DNA of 64,000 bases from Desulfitobacterium hafniense DCB-2 (lineage in GTDB: Bacteria; Bacillota; Desulfitobacteriia; Desulfitobacteriales; Desulfitobacteriaceae), in assembly GCF_000021925.1 (NCBI RefSeq), contig NC_011830.1, forward strand, positions 1,698,501-1,762,500, read 5' to 3'. Below the pieces are notes generated by a model. The model searched no databases. It had not been told where the DNA came from and was given only the letters and a program-made list of their open reading frames with translations. Positions 16,010-24,204 of this stretch are shown piece by piece; position 1 is the first letter of the stretch, and each line of letters starts with the position of its first letter. Made by a program: the position numbers and the translations under genes.

Positions 16010-16026
16010 ACAAATATTAACAAGTT
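16010..16026. promoter_or_regulatory. Degenerate third copy of the putative GntR operator
   Basis: ACAAATATTAACAAGTT matches the arm ACTTGTATTAATAAGTT (13725-13741) at 13 of 17 positions. It lies about 50-70 bp before the second corrinoid gene, which suggests that this gene is controlled separately by the same regulator. Confidence 0.35.
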
Positions 16027-16061
16027 ATTGAGCGGAAATTAATTGATTTAATCGATCGGCA

Positions 16062-16712
16062 GTGAGAAAGTGGGTGAGCGGAATGGATGACAAATTGATT
16101 AAGGCAATGGCAGAATTAGATGAGAAAGCCGTTTTGAAGCTGGTAAAAGAGGAGCTTAGCCAGGGCTTGGAGCCTTTATCTATTCTGAAGCAGATCCAGA
16201 CCGGGATAGAAAAGGTAGGGGAGCTTTACGAAAAAGGCGAATATTTCATTGCCGATCTGATCATGTCCGGCATCATCTTCAACAATGTGCTGAAGATTGA
16301 AGAAATGAATCTCTATACCACTGAAAGCAAAAAATGCAAGATTGGCAAAGTTTTGTTGGGGACTGCCAAAAGCGATTTGCACGATATTGGCAAAAATGTT
16401 TTCGGCAGCATGATGAAAATGGCTGGATTTGAAGTTCTGGATTTAGGGGTTGATGTTGCCCCGGAAACCTTTGTCGCACGTATCAAGGAGTTTAGGCCCC
16501 AGATTGTGGGGATAAGCGGCGTCCTGATTGTTGCGCTGGAGGGCATGAAAGAGACAGTGGAATTAATAACTGCCGCCGGTTTAAGGGATTCGGTCAAGAT
16601 TATTCTCGGGGGGACAATTGTCAAAAACGGCGTCGATTTTATCGGAGCCGATGCCTATACGGTCGACCCCTCAGAAGGGGTGAAACTATGTTTGGATTGG
16701 TTCGAAGCATAA
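16062..16712 (+). CDS. Second corrinoid (B12-binding) methyltransferase protein
   Basis: A 216-aa paralogue of the corrinoid protein at 13961. The signature is D105-x-H107-x2-G110-x41-S152-x-V154-x28-GG183-184, so the usual Leu of SxL is Val while spacing is exact. The GTG at 16062 has a weak ribosome site; the in-frame ATG at 16083 after GTGAGCGGA is an equally good start and would remove seven residues. It is separated from the methyltransferase gene by 186 bp with its own operator-like site. Two corrinoid proteins for one methyltransferase suggest different methyl donors or growth conditions. Confidence 0.88.
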   Translation: MRKWVSGMDDKLIKAMAELDEKAVLKLVKEELSQGLEPLSILKQIQTGIEKVGELYEKGEYFIADLIMSGIIFNNVLKIEEMNLYTTESKKCKIGKVLLGTAKSDLHDIGKNVFGSMMKMAGFEVLDLGVDVAPETFVARIKEFRPQIVGISGVLIVALEGMKETVELITAAGLRDSVKIILGGTIVKNGVDFIGADAYTVDPSEGVKLCLDWFEA

Positions 16713-16754
16713 TAAATGCTCGTCCCGGCAAATGTGTTGTTTGAGGAGCTGGCA

Positions 16755-17480
16755 ATGAAAGAACTTTTGTACATTCAATTAGTGGACCAACTAAGAAAAA
16801 AGATTCAGCTGGGCGTATTAAAACCTGGCGATATGCTCCCCTCTGAAAATGAGTTGTCCCAAGAGTACCAGATCAGCAGAGTGACGGTAAGAAAAAGCCT
16901 GTCCTTATTGGAACAGGAAGGCTATACTTATTCTGCGCCCGGAAAAGGATATTTTGTCCGCGAACCGGTAACAGACAAATATATTTTAAACTTTAATGAA
17001 ATGAATAATGCCGGCGGATCTGCCGCCTCCAGCAAATTATTGGAAGTGAATGTCGTTCCTCCCAGCACCAAAATGATGTATGAGTTGCAGATTCCTGACG
17101 ACCGCTATGTTATTGTCATCAAGAGACTTCTCTTGGCGGAGGGTGCCCCGATTGCGTACGATGTTAAGTATTTGCCTTACAACCGTGGCCTGCCTTTGGT
17201 CGAAAGGGAAATTAAGTATGCTACGTTCCCTGAGTTAGCCGGAAAAAAAACATCCTTGTTTTCGATTAAGAAGGATTTGAAAATCTGCGCTAAAAATGCT
17301 TCCGGAGGAGTATGCCCCTTGTTAAATGTTGAAGAAGGCCATCCCCTGCTGGTCATTAGTCAGAAGCTTTATACTGCTGAAAATAAGGTAATTGGCTGGG
17401 GAGAAATATATTATATCGCTGAATTTTGTGAACTGAATGCCATGTGGAGCTTTGGGCAAAGGCTGTATGATAACGGGTAA
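16755..17480 (+). CDS. GntR family regulator, HutC subfamily
   Basis: A 241-aa repressor-type protein. The N-terminal winged HTH (about 5-70) includes LKPGDMLPSENELSQEYQIS followed by RVTVRKSLSLLEQEG. The C-terminal UTRA ligand-binding domain covers about 85-235 (VIVIKRLLLAEGAPIAYDV). An upstream ATG at 16716 is in frame, but GAGGAG at 16744-16748 selects the start at 16755. The gene follows the second corrinoid gene by 42 bp. It is the likely sensor of the methylated substrate or a product and the likely binder of the 18-bp repeats at 13725 and 13832. Confidence 0.88.
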   Translation: MKELLYIQLVDQLRKKIQLGVLKPGDMLPSENELSQEYQISRVTVRKSLSLLEQEGYTYSAPGKGYFVREPVTDKYILNFNEMNNAGGSAASSKLLEVNVVPPSTKMMYELQIPDDRYVIVIKRLLLAEGAPIAYDVKYLPYNRGLPLVEREIKYATFPELAGKKTSLFSIKKDLKICAKNASGGVCPLLNVEEGHPLLVISQKLYTAENKVIGWGEIYYIAEFCELNAMWSFGQRLYDNG

Positions 17481-17505
17481 TCTGCTGTTCAAAATAAAAA
17501 ATAGG

Positions 17506-17566
17506 AAAAGACATTAGCGTGAGTTGATACCGGGAGGTAAAGATGCGCTAATGTCTTTTCTTTTTA
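17506..17566 (+). terminator. Rho-independent terminator of the corrinoid cluster
   Basis: AAAAGACATTAGCG (17506-17519) pairs perfectly with CGCTAATGTCTTTT (17546-17559), followed by CTTTTTAT. Confidence 0.8.
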
Positions 17567-17576
17567 TAAAGCTGAC

Positions 17577-17604
17577 AACTTGTTGCAGATAACTTGTTAC
17601 AGAT
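17577..17604. repeat. Two tandem 14-bp repeats
   Basis: AACTTGTTGCAGAT is followed directly by AACTTGTTACAGAT (one difference). The repeat lies in the spacer between the corrinoid cluster and the HxlR gene. No function is evident. Confidence 0.5.
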
Positions 17605-17658
17605 AACAGTTCAGCTATTTCGCTTATGCTGAGATGCGTAATGAACGTGGTACGATAA

Positions 17659-18000
17659 TTATTCATTATTGTGCTGATCCAGTTGACTTTGTTTTAGATG
17701 GTTTATTCCCCAACTATTCATTGCATCCAAAATCGGTTTTAAAGAGTTTCCAAGCGCCGTAAGAGAGTATTCGACCTTTGGTGGTACCTCCGGATAAACT
17801 TTTCGATAAATTATCCCATCTGCCTCCAGCTGCCGAAGCTGTTGTGTCAGCATCTTCTGGCTTATTTTGCTGATTCCTTTACTGAGGTCACTGAACCTTT
17901 GTGTACCATTATTGAATAGATTTCTTAGAATAAGCACCTTCCATTTGTGCCCGATCAAGTTGACTGTATGCTCAATAGGGCATGATTTATCACAGGGCAT
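17659..18000 (-). CDS. HxlR family transcriptional regulator
   Basis: A 113-aa single-domain winged-helix regulator. The family core is visible as CPIEHTVNLIGHKWKVLILR, then RFSDLSKGISKISQKMLTQQ and a wing ending in VEYSLTALG. Cys2-Pro-type N-terminal cysteines (MPCDKSC) are common in redox- or electrophile-sensing members. A GTG nine bases further up is in frame, but it overlaps the CAGGAG ribosome site, so the ATG at 18000 is preferred. It is divergent from a cupin and VOC gene pair that it probably regulates. Confidence 0.88.
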   Translation of the reverse strand: MPCDKSCPIEHTVNLIGHKWKVLILRNLFNNGTQRFSDLSKGISKISQKMLTQQLRQLEADGIIYRKVYPEVPPKVEYSLTALGNSLKPILDAMNSWGINHLKQSQLDQHNNE

Positions 18001-18027
18001 TATAATCACTCCTGCCGGTTAATACTC

Positions 18028-18051
18028 AATACTTACTATTTGGTTAGTATA
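18028..18051. promoter_or_regulatory. Candidate HxlR operator/promoter in the divergent spacer
   Basis: ATACTTACTATTTGGTTAGTAT forms an imperfect palindrome (ATACT-TA versus TTAGTAT) in the 190-bp spacer between the HxlR gene and the cupin gene. This location fits autoregulation plus control of the divergent genes. Confidence 0.4.
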
Positions 18052-18193
18052 GCACAAAATAGTGCCTTCTTGCGAATAGTTTGTAACACTATTATAGTGA
18101 GTATACAGCATTAACGTTTAAGCTTGATTTGGATTTAAATTGTTAATAATAGCTGAAAGCAACTTTAAATTTCAAAAAGATAGGAGCAATAAA

Positions 18194-18511
18194 GTGATGA
18201 ATAAAATTAATATTGGGGATATTCTTGATTTGGCAACTGAAAAAAGCGCTCGCAAGACCATATTCAAAGAAGGCAGGCTGGATACAGGACTTTTGCTTTA
18301 TGCCCCTGGGCAAACAACACCTGACCATAAGCACTCTGACATCGATGAAGTCTTTTATGTAATTTCTGGTGAAGGTACCATCACAATCAACAATGCGGAA
18401 ATGCCTCTGAAAGAAAAGGATATAATTTTCTCCCCTCATGGTGAGACCCATGGATTCAATAATACCAGTTCTGCCAATTGGGTTGTGTTGCAAATTAAAA
18501 TTCGAGATTGA
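18194..18511 (+). CDS. Small cupin-domain protein
   Basis: A single-cupin protein of about 105 aa. Motif 1 is PDHKHSDIDEVFYVISGEG with the metal-binding His pair and Glu. Motif 2 is FSPHGETHGFNN. No catalytic class can be assigned. The reading frame is open from 18140, but TAGGAG at 18181-18186 points to a start at GTG 18194 or ATG 18197. It is followed 20 bp later by a frameshifted VOC gene, and both are divergent from HxlR. Confidence 0.8.
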   Translation: MMNKINIGDILDLATEKSARKTIFKEGRLDTGLLLYAPGQTTPDHKHSDIDEVFYVISGEGTITINNAEMPLKEKDIIFSPHGETHGFNNTSSANWVVLQIKIRD

Positions 18512-18530
18512 GTACAGGAGATATTGAGTA

Positions 18531-18913
18531 ATGTTTATACGAATTGACCATGTTGCATTTTCTGTAAAAGACAGACAAAAGTCGATTGACTTTTATGAAA
18601 AAAACTTTGGGTTCAAAAAGTATTTTGAACACGATGTTCCCGGGGTACCGAACCTCGAGAAAAGGTTGTTTACCTTAAGTTGGGCGATACTGTGCTAGAG
18701 TTTGAACAATGGACACAGGAAAGGGAGAATAGGGGGTATCATTTCTGTCTCATTAGCGATGATTTTGATGCAGATTACCAAAAGCTTAAAAACGCAGGGA
18801 TTCCAGTCGCAACTGAGCCACATATTCCCGAGCCCAGAACACCTCAGGAAACAGGTTGGAAAAGAGTTGTTTTTCAAGGCCCTGACGGTGAATTAATTGA
18901 GTTCCGAGGATAG
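18531..18913 (+). pseudogene. VOC/glyoxalase family gene with a single-base frameshift
   Basis: The first part (from ATG 18531, GGAG upstream) reads RIDHVAFSVKDRQKSIDFYE and continues to VPNLEK. It then runs out of frame at the A-run 18660-18663. In the next frame the protein continues KVVYLKLGDTVLEFEQW, then YHFCLISDDF and GPDGELIEFRG to the stop at 18911-18913. One extra A would restore a normal protein of about 127 aa. Because the lesion is in a homopolymer, a sequencing error or slippage rather than a true pseudogene is possible. Confidence 0.75.
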
Positions 18914-18928
18914 AAAAATGAGTGTAAA

Positions 18929-18960
18929 GGCACCCTACGCTGAATGAAGCGTAGGGTGCC
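18929..18960. terminator. Hairpin between convergent VOC and MCP genes
   Basis: GGCACCCTACGC (18929-18940) pairs perfectly with GCGTAGGGTGCC (18949-18960). It lies between two convergent genes and may serve both. Confidence 0.65.
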
Positions 18961-18975
18961 TGATTTGTTTTCGGC

Positions 18976-20694
18976 CTAGACGCTGAACTTGCTCACAGCA
19001 AGCTGAAGATCCTGGGCCATTTTCGCTAAGGCCTGGCTGGAAGAAGAGATCTGTTCCACGGAAGCGCTTTGTTCTTCGGTGGCCGCTGAAACGGTCTGGC
19101 TTTGGCTGAGATTTTGTTTGCTGATCGTGTCGATCTGGTTGATGGCATTAACGATCTGTTGACTTCCACCGGCCATTTCCTCGACACTGGCGGATACTTC
19201 CTGGATGCTGTTGACGGATTGGTTGATTGAGCCGGCAATTTGCTCAAAGGTCGCGCCGACAGAAGATACCATTTCGATGCCCTGCTGCACATCCTGGTTT
19301 CCAGTCTGCATGGCGGTTACGGCGTTATTGATATTGAGTTGATTTTCGTTGATTAACTCCGCAATTTGGTTGGCTGCCTTGGAGGATTGTTCGGCCAGTT
19401 TCCTCACTTCTTCAGCAACCACTGCAAAACCGCGGCCCTGCTCGCCGGCCCGGGCGGCCTCAATTGCAGCATTAAGGGCCAGTAAATTAGTCTGGGAGGC
19501 AATGTCGGAGATCACATCCGTTATCTCGCCAATCATTCTGGAGCCCTGGGCCAGTTTGTCAACGGCTCCTTGGGTGACGTCTGTAGCATGACCGATCCTA
19601 TTCATTTGTTTGATAGCCTGGTCGATGACTTTTTGACCATCCTGGGCCGCCAGGGAAGTATTGCTGGCTTGTTCGGCCACCTCGCTGCTGGTGGCGGCTA
19701 CTTGCTGAATCGCTGCAGATATCTGTTCAATGGCCATGGACGTATCATCAATGGCCATGGATTGTTTTTCCGTTCCGGCGGCTACATCAGCAATGGCTGT
19801 GGCGACCTGGCTTGTGGCAAGTGCCTGCTGCTCAGAGCTTGCCGAGAGCTCTTCTGAGGAAGAAGCCACTTGTTCCGCCGAGACACTGACATGTTTGATC
19901 AGGTCTTTAAGATTGGCAGCCATTTGGTTGACCGCTTGGGCCAGGATCCCGATTTCATCTTTCGTATCCAGCTTGACCGCTTCAACGGTAAGATTGCCCC
20001 GGGCAATCTCATTGACATTGGTCACGACTTTATTTAACGGTACTGAAATAAGTCTGCCTATGAACGTGCCCACGGCGATTGCCAACACCACTGCTGCGGC
20101 CAAGACGATGATGATGACCCGAGTAGAGCTTTTAAAATCTTCATTGGCCTGATCCATCATTTCTTTGGATGTCCGATCGTTGTAATCGGATATTTCCAGG
20201 AGGATGGAGTTAAGCTTCTCCATGTGGGGGGTAACTTCCCTTGTAAAATACCGGAACCCCTCCTCCTCATTCCCTGCTGAGGCAATGGCCAGGGCCTCTT
20301 CGCGCTCGGTCCGATATTGTTCCAACTCTGACTCAAAGGTTGGGAACATATCCTGTTCATAAGTATCTGGATTGGTCTGTTTATAATTGGTCCAGATTTC
20401 ATTGAATTGAGTGATTAAAGCATCCATCTCGTTTTTCAGTTCAAGATATTCAGTTTGAGTGAGAGGGGCTGTCAGTAACCGGTAAGAGATGCCTTGAATG
20501 TTGCGGTTAGCTGCCCGGGCTTCTTTAAGCAAAGATATGGATCTAAGCTTGTCGGTGTACAAGGTATTGATAATATCATTGGACTTCAGATTATTGTAAT
20601 AGCCTGTGTAACCCACAACGGAAAGAAAGACGGCCATTAACATCACAAGAGCGATTATTTTGGTTCCTACTCTGAGATTCTGTAAAGCTTTCAT
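18976..20694 (-). CDS. Methyl-accepting chemotaxis protein
   Basis: A 572-aa chemoreceptor. TM1 is at about 11-31, a four-helix-bundle type extracellular sensor domain at 32-190, TM2 at 193-213 and HAMP at about 215-265. The long coiled-coil signalling domain has its hairpin tip near 400-432 (ALNAAIEAARAGEQGRGFAV, VAEEVRKLAEQSS). No C-terminal CheR-binding pentapeptide is present. It lies downstream of a CheW gene and an HD-GYP gene on the same strand. The sensed ligand is unknown. Confidence 0.93.
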   Translation of the reverse strand: MKALQNLRVGTKIIALVMLMAVFLSVVGYTGYYNNLKSNDIINTLYTDKLRSISLLKEARAANRNIQGISYRLLTAPLTQTEYLELKNEMDALITQFNEIWTNYKQTNPDTYEQDMFPTFESELEQYRTEREEALAIASAGNEEEGFRYFTREVTPHMEKLNSILLEISDYNDRTSKEMMDQANEDFKSSTRVIIIVLAAAVVLAIAVGTFIGRLISVPLNKVVTNVNEIARGNLTVEAVKLDTKDEIGILAQAVNQMAANLKDLIKHVSVSAEQVASSSEELSASSEQQALATSQVATAIADVAAGTEKQSMAIDDTSMAIEQISAAIQQVAATSSEVAEQASNTSLAAQDGQKVIDQAIKQMNRIGHATDVTQGAVDKLAQGSRMIGEITDVISDIASQTNLLALNAAIEAARAGEQGRGFAVVAEEVRKLAEQSSKAANQIAELINENQLNINNAVTAMQTGNQDVQQGIEMVSSVGATFEQIAGSINQSVNSIQEVSASVEEMAGGSQQIVNAINQIDTISKQNLSQSQTVSAATEEQSASVEQISSSSQALAKMAQDLQLAVSKFSV

Positions 20695-20772
20695 TATGTT
20701 TCTCCCTTCTGAAATTCAACTAAAGGTGATGCTGTGTTCAATACGGGGTGAGATGAGTCAAGATATCAAGCC

Positions 20773-21198
20773 TCAGGCACTTTGAGATATTCCACCGAGA
20801 ATCTCCTCAGGCTTCAAAAGAATAAGCAACCGATCGTCCAGCATTCCAATGCCATGAATGAATTTTTCAAGGACCAGCGGTTCATCACCAGGGGCTAGTA
20901 TATCTTCATCCTTGAACATTAAGACTTCGGAAACGCTATCGACGATAACCCCAACCGTACTTTCGAAAATATTAAGAATAATGATTCGGGAATGCTCGGT
21001 AGTGGGCTTCTCCTTAAAGCCAAATCTCTCTGCTAAGTTAATAATCGGTGTAACCATTCCTCTGAGATTGATAATTCCCTGGACAGACTCCTGAGCATTG
21101 GGAACATGGGTTATGGCTGTAATTTTGATGATTTCTTTTACCGATTGGATGTGGAAAGCGAACTCCTGATCATTGAGCTTAAATACGACGACCTGCAT
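20773..21198 (-). CDS. cheW: CheW-like chemotaxis adaptor
   Basis: A 141-aa single-domain CheW protein, which links chemoreceptors to CheA. Typical segments are VVFKLNDQEFAFHIQSVKEI, ITHVPNAQESVQGIINLRG and VGVIVDSVSEVL. AAAGGAGGGAT precedes the ATG. It is flanked by an HD-GYP gene upstream and the MCP gene downstream, both on the same strand, but no CheA is in the window. Confidence 0.92.
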   Translation of the reverse strand: MQVVVFKLNDQEFAFHIQSVKEIIKITAITHVPNAQESVQGIINLRGMVTPIINLAERFGFKEKPTTEHSRIIILNIFESTVGVIVDSVSEVLMFKDEDILAPGDEPLVLEKFIHGIGMLDDRLLILLKPEEILGGISQSA

Positions 21199-21226
21199 GT
21201 GTGGTATCCCTCCTTTGCTATTAAAA

Positions 21227-22144
21227 TCATATTTTGAAGCGATTGGGCATTGCTTGCTTTTCTTTAAAAAGTCTCACGCAATGCTCAACAACTTCAGAAT
21301 CATATTTTTCACCCTTATAATTGCAGATTTCCTCAAGGGCAGCCTCTATCCCGAGGGCCGGCCTGTAAGGGCGGTGTGAATTCATAGCGTCGACAACATC
21401 TGCCACGGCGAGGATTTTACTTTCAAGGAAGATCTGTGAGGCGGTCAGGCCCTTGGGATAGCCTGAGCCATCCAACCGCTCGTGGTGCTGGCTGATGATT
21501 TCCGGGATCTGCCAAGGAAGCTGGAAATCTTTAATAATTTCATAACCAACTTCCACATGGGTTTGGAGCATCTGATACTCAAGTTGGGTCAGCTTTCCTG
21601 GTTTGTTCAAAATATCGGAGCTAATATATATTTTTCCCACATCATGAATCGCAGCAGCCATAGAAACATGATGGATCGCCTCCCCTGAAAGCTTCATCTC
21701 TGAGGCAATGGCACAGGCCAGTTTTTGCGTCCTTTTTTGGTGCCCTGAAGTATAGGGGTCCCGAAATTCGCTGATTTTGGAGATGAGGCTGATGGTTTGG
21801 GTCAGCATTTCTTCAAGGGTAAAGTTGCCGTTCTCAGATTGTTCCTGAAAAACCATAAGGCGCATCATTTTTTCCTTATGCACTAAATCAGTGGCTGAAA
21901 CCATCCCGGATTTTAAAGAGCCATTTTTGGTTTTAACCCATAGGGGCTGGCGGGGCTGGCTGTCTTCTTCTGGCAATAATCCCAGATCAAAGGTTGTTTT
22001 GACCATGACTTCATCCTTGGCATAACCCAGCAGAGCCAGAAAGGCTTGATTGACATCGAAGATCCTTCCTGTATTGGGATCGGCAAATAACATGGGTTCC
22101 GATGATTTGTTGAAAGCAAAGTAATACATTTCGTACAGTTCCAT
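21227..22144 (-). CDS. PAS and HD-GYP domain phosphodiesterase
   Basis: A predicted cyclic-di-GMP phosphodiesterase of about 305 aa. An N-terminal PAS-like domain (FAFNKSSEPMLFADPNTGRI, DVNQAFLALLGY) is followed by an HD-GYP domain. That domain has the HD pair in AAAIHDVGKIY and the HHERLDGSGYPKG signature. The frame is open up to an ATG at 22216 that lacks a ribosome site. The ATG at 22144, just after GGAAAGGTG, or a later ATG at 22129 seem better, so the start is uncertain. It lies 28 bp upstream of cheW, consistent with control of motility. Confidence 0.85.
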   Translation of the reverse strand: MELYEMYYFAFNKSSEPMLFADPNTGRIFDVNQAFLALLGYAKDEVMVKTTFDLGLLPEEDSQPRQPLWVKTKNGSLKSGMVSATDLVHKEKMMRLMVFQEQSENGNFTLEEMLTQTISLISKISEFRDPYTSGHQKRTQKLACAIASEMKLSGEAIHHVSMAAAIHDVGKIYISSDILNKPGKLTQLEYQMLQTHVEVGYEIIKDFQLPWQIPEIISQHHERLDGSGYPKGLTASQIFLESKILAVADVVDAMNSHRPYRPALGIEAALEEICNYKGEKYDSEVVEHCVRLFKEKQAMPNRFKI

Positions 22145-22309
22145 CACCTTTCCGGAAAAAATGCACAGCTTTCGCTCAAGTTTCAAAATCAACAATAAAC
22201 TTGCATATATTTGCATTAATAGACAATAAACGGTCTTTTTCGTAAAATAATACTATAGGAATCTGACAGAATTCTGACAACCCGCTTGCTATGGTCTTAG
22301 TAAAAGCGA

Positions 22310-22337
22310 AGCCATGAGTCATTAATTGCTCATGGCT
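22310..22337. promoter_or_regulatory. 9-bp inverted repeat in the divergent HD-GYP/kinase spacer
   Basis: AGCCATGAG (22310-22318) and CTCATGGCT (22329-22337) form a perfect inverted repeat about 50 bp before the kinase start. It could be an operator or a leader hairpin. Confidence 0.4.
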
Positions 22338-22383
22338 ATGCAAAACCAAAGGGTGATGCTACGATAACGTCAGACTGATTTGA

Positions 22384-24204
22384 GTGATGAATTCCAAAGT
22401 TAGATTAGGGGTTTGTTCAGTGAAGTTTCATCAGCAATTAACCTTGCTTTTTGCGATCTTTTCATTAGGGTTGGTTATCTGTGGGTATAGGGTGCAAGAT
22501 GTGGGAATCGCCGGTGTATTTTCTTTGCCTATACAGGTAAGGGCTGTTTTGGCCGTAGAATCTGTGCTTGACATTGCCCAAAAGAATAAAATGCTGCCTG
22601 CGGTGTCTATTGCAGGCATGGGTATTTTTTTAGGTATATCCAGGTATCGTTTCTTGCCATGGCTGCCCCTGGCAAGAGCGGCAGCCATCGATGCGATTCA
22701 GGAAGGGATGATCATCGTCGACGAACAGGGCGGAGTCGTTGATCATAATGTTGCCGTAGACAGGTTTATCTACGACATTATCGGGGTGAAGCGCAATGTC
22801 ATCGGCAAGAATATTGAGTCGGTGCTCTCTGCCTGGCCCCAATGGCAATCGGCCTGTAAGAATGGGCATGAAGATGAGTTTGAGATCGATGTTTCAGCTT
22901 GGGGAAAGGCCAGATTCTTCCGGGTAAAAGTGTATCCTCTTCAAGAATATAATTTCCGGAAAAGGGGAACGGTTTCGGTGCTTACGGATATTACGGAGGA
23001 CAGAATCCGGGGACAGAAGACCTCGGATTCAGAATGCAGCGGAGAGCTGGTTCAAAAAGAGTTAACCCTGCTGAAACGGCAAATGGAGATGGTTTTCAGC
23101 ACCATATCGGACCGGGCGTTGTTATCCATTGTGGATCGCAACGGTAATTACTTGTTTTATACCGAGGCCGTCAAAACCCAATTTGTCGAAGCTGCCGCCG
23201 ATCTTACGATTGGCTCGGCCTTCCGCAAAGGATTGTATTTTTATGCCGGCGGAACAGAAATGGACTATTGTGATATCCCGGAGATCAAAGTGCTCAGTGG
23301 AGAAAAAGTATCTCAATATCACTTTATGATGAAGGGGATAACCGGTGAGACCCATTTGCTGTTTAACGGAACGCCTATTTATGATGAAGAAGGAAATGTG
23401 ACCTATGCTGTATTCTTTACCCAGGACATAACGGATCAAATTCTTCACAAAAGACAGGCTCAGTTGACGCAGAAGCTGACTGAGCTCAATATGACAAAAG
23501 ATCAGCTCATTCAGGCAATTACCCATGATATCCGCAACCCTATCGCAACCCTGGTCAGTCTGATGGAACTGCTGGAGGGAAAGGAACGTGACCCAGTCTA
23601 TCATGACCCAGACTATCACAACCTTTTAACGACAGTGTCAGATCAGGTCAAATATACCTATGCTATGATGGAAAACGTCTTGAAGTGGTTTCAAAAACAG
23701 AAAGAGAAAGTAAGTCTAAACCCTTCCCAAATCAACTTGTATCTAAACACTCAAAAAACCCTCAGGATTTATGCCAGGCAAGCGGAAGGGAAAGGGATAG
23801 AGGTCAAAAACAGGATCACAGCCAATCTGCATGTCTATGCAGACAGGGAGTTAGTGGAATTTGTTCTGCGCAATCTCCTGGACAACGCCATAAAATTTAC
23901 GGCCAAAGGCGGAACAATCGCCATTCAGGCACACTCATCCTCCACCAACGTGATTGTTTCAGTTACGGATACCGGAATCGGGATGGACCCGGCGAGGTTA
24001 AGAACCCTGTTCGAGGATGCCACTCCAGGGACCCGGGGAACTGAAGGAGAAAAGGGCTTAGGGCTGGGGCTTAGGCTCTGTAAAGAATTCCTGCATAGTC
24101 ACGGCGGGGAGATATGGGTGGAAAGTGAACTGGGAAAAGGAAGCACCTTCAGTTTTTCTCTCTCAACATCCGGTAAATCAATTTTTGCAGGGGGAGAAGC
24201 ATGA
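22384..24204 (+). CDS. PAS-containing sensor histidine kinase with shortened membrane region
   Basis: A 606-aa kinase. About 95 N-terminal residues hold only two or three hydrophobic stretches and end in the junction ISRYRFLPWLPLARAAAID. In related kinases that junction follows a 7TM sensor, so the membrane part is shorter than normal. PAS-like regions follow (about 100-200 and 240-355), then HisKA with the phosphoacceptor H381 in AITHDIRNP. The HATPase domain has N-box LLDNAIKF, DTGIGM and GLGLGLRLC. The last bases overlap the response regulator start (ATGA), so the two are cotranslated. The start may be GTG 22384 or ATG 22387; neither has a strong ribosome site. Confidence 0.88.
   Translation: MMNSKVRLGVCSVKFHQQLTLLFAIFSLGLVICGYRVQDVGIAGVFSLPIQVRAVLAVESVLDIAQKNKMLPAVSIAGMGIFLGISRYRFLPWLPLARAAAIDAIQEGMIIVDEQGGVVDHNVAVDRFIYDIIGVKRNVIGKNIESVLSAWPQWQSACKNGHEDEFEIDVSAWGKARFFRVKVYPLQEYNFRKRGTVSVLTDITEDRIRGQKTSDSECSGELVQKELTLLKRQMEMVFSTISDRALLSIVDRNGNYLFYTEAVKTQFVEAAADLTIGSAFRKGLYFYAGGTEMDYCDIPEIKVLSGEKVSQYHFMMKGITGETHLLFNGTPIYDEEGNVTYAVFFTQDITDQILHKRQAQLTQKLTELNMTKDQLIQAITHDIRNPIATLVSLMELLEGKERDPVYHDPDYHNLLTTVSDQVKYTYAMMENVLKWFQKQKEKVSLNPSQINLYLNTQKTLRIYARQAEGKGIEVKNRITANLHVYADRELVEFVLRNLLDNAIKFTAKGGTIAIQAHSSSTNVIVSVTDTGIGMDPARLRTLFEDATPGTRGTEGEKGLGLGLRLCKEFLHSHGGEIWVESELGKGSTFSFSLSTSGKSIFAGGEA

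Noticed and set aside
19570..20152. Plus-strand frames inside the chemoreceptor gene (95 and 140 codons)
   Set aside because: They mirror the Ala/Ser/Gln-rich coiled coil of the MCP on the opposite strand and have no signals of their own.
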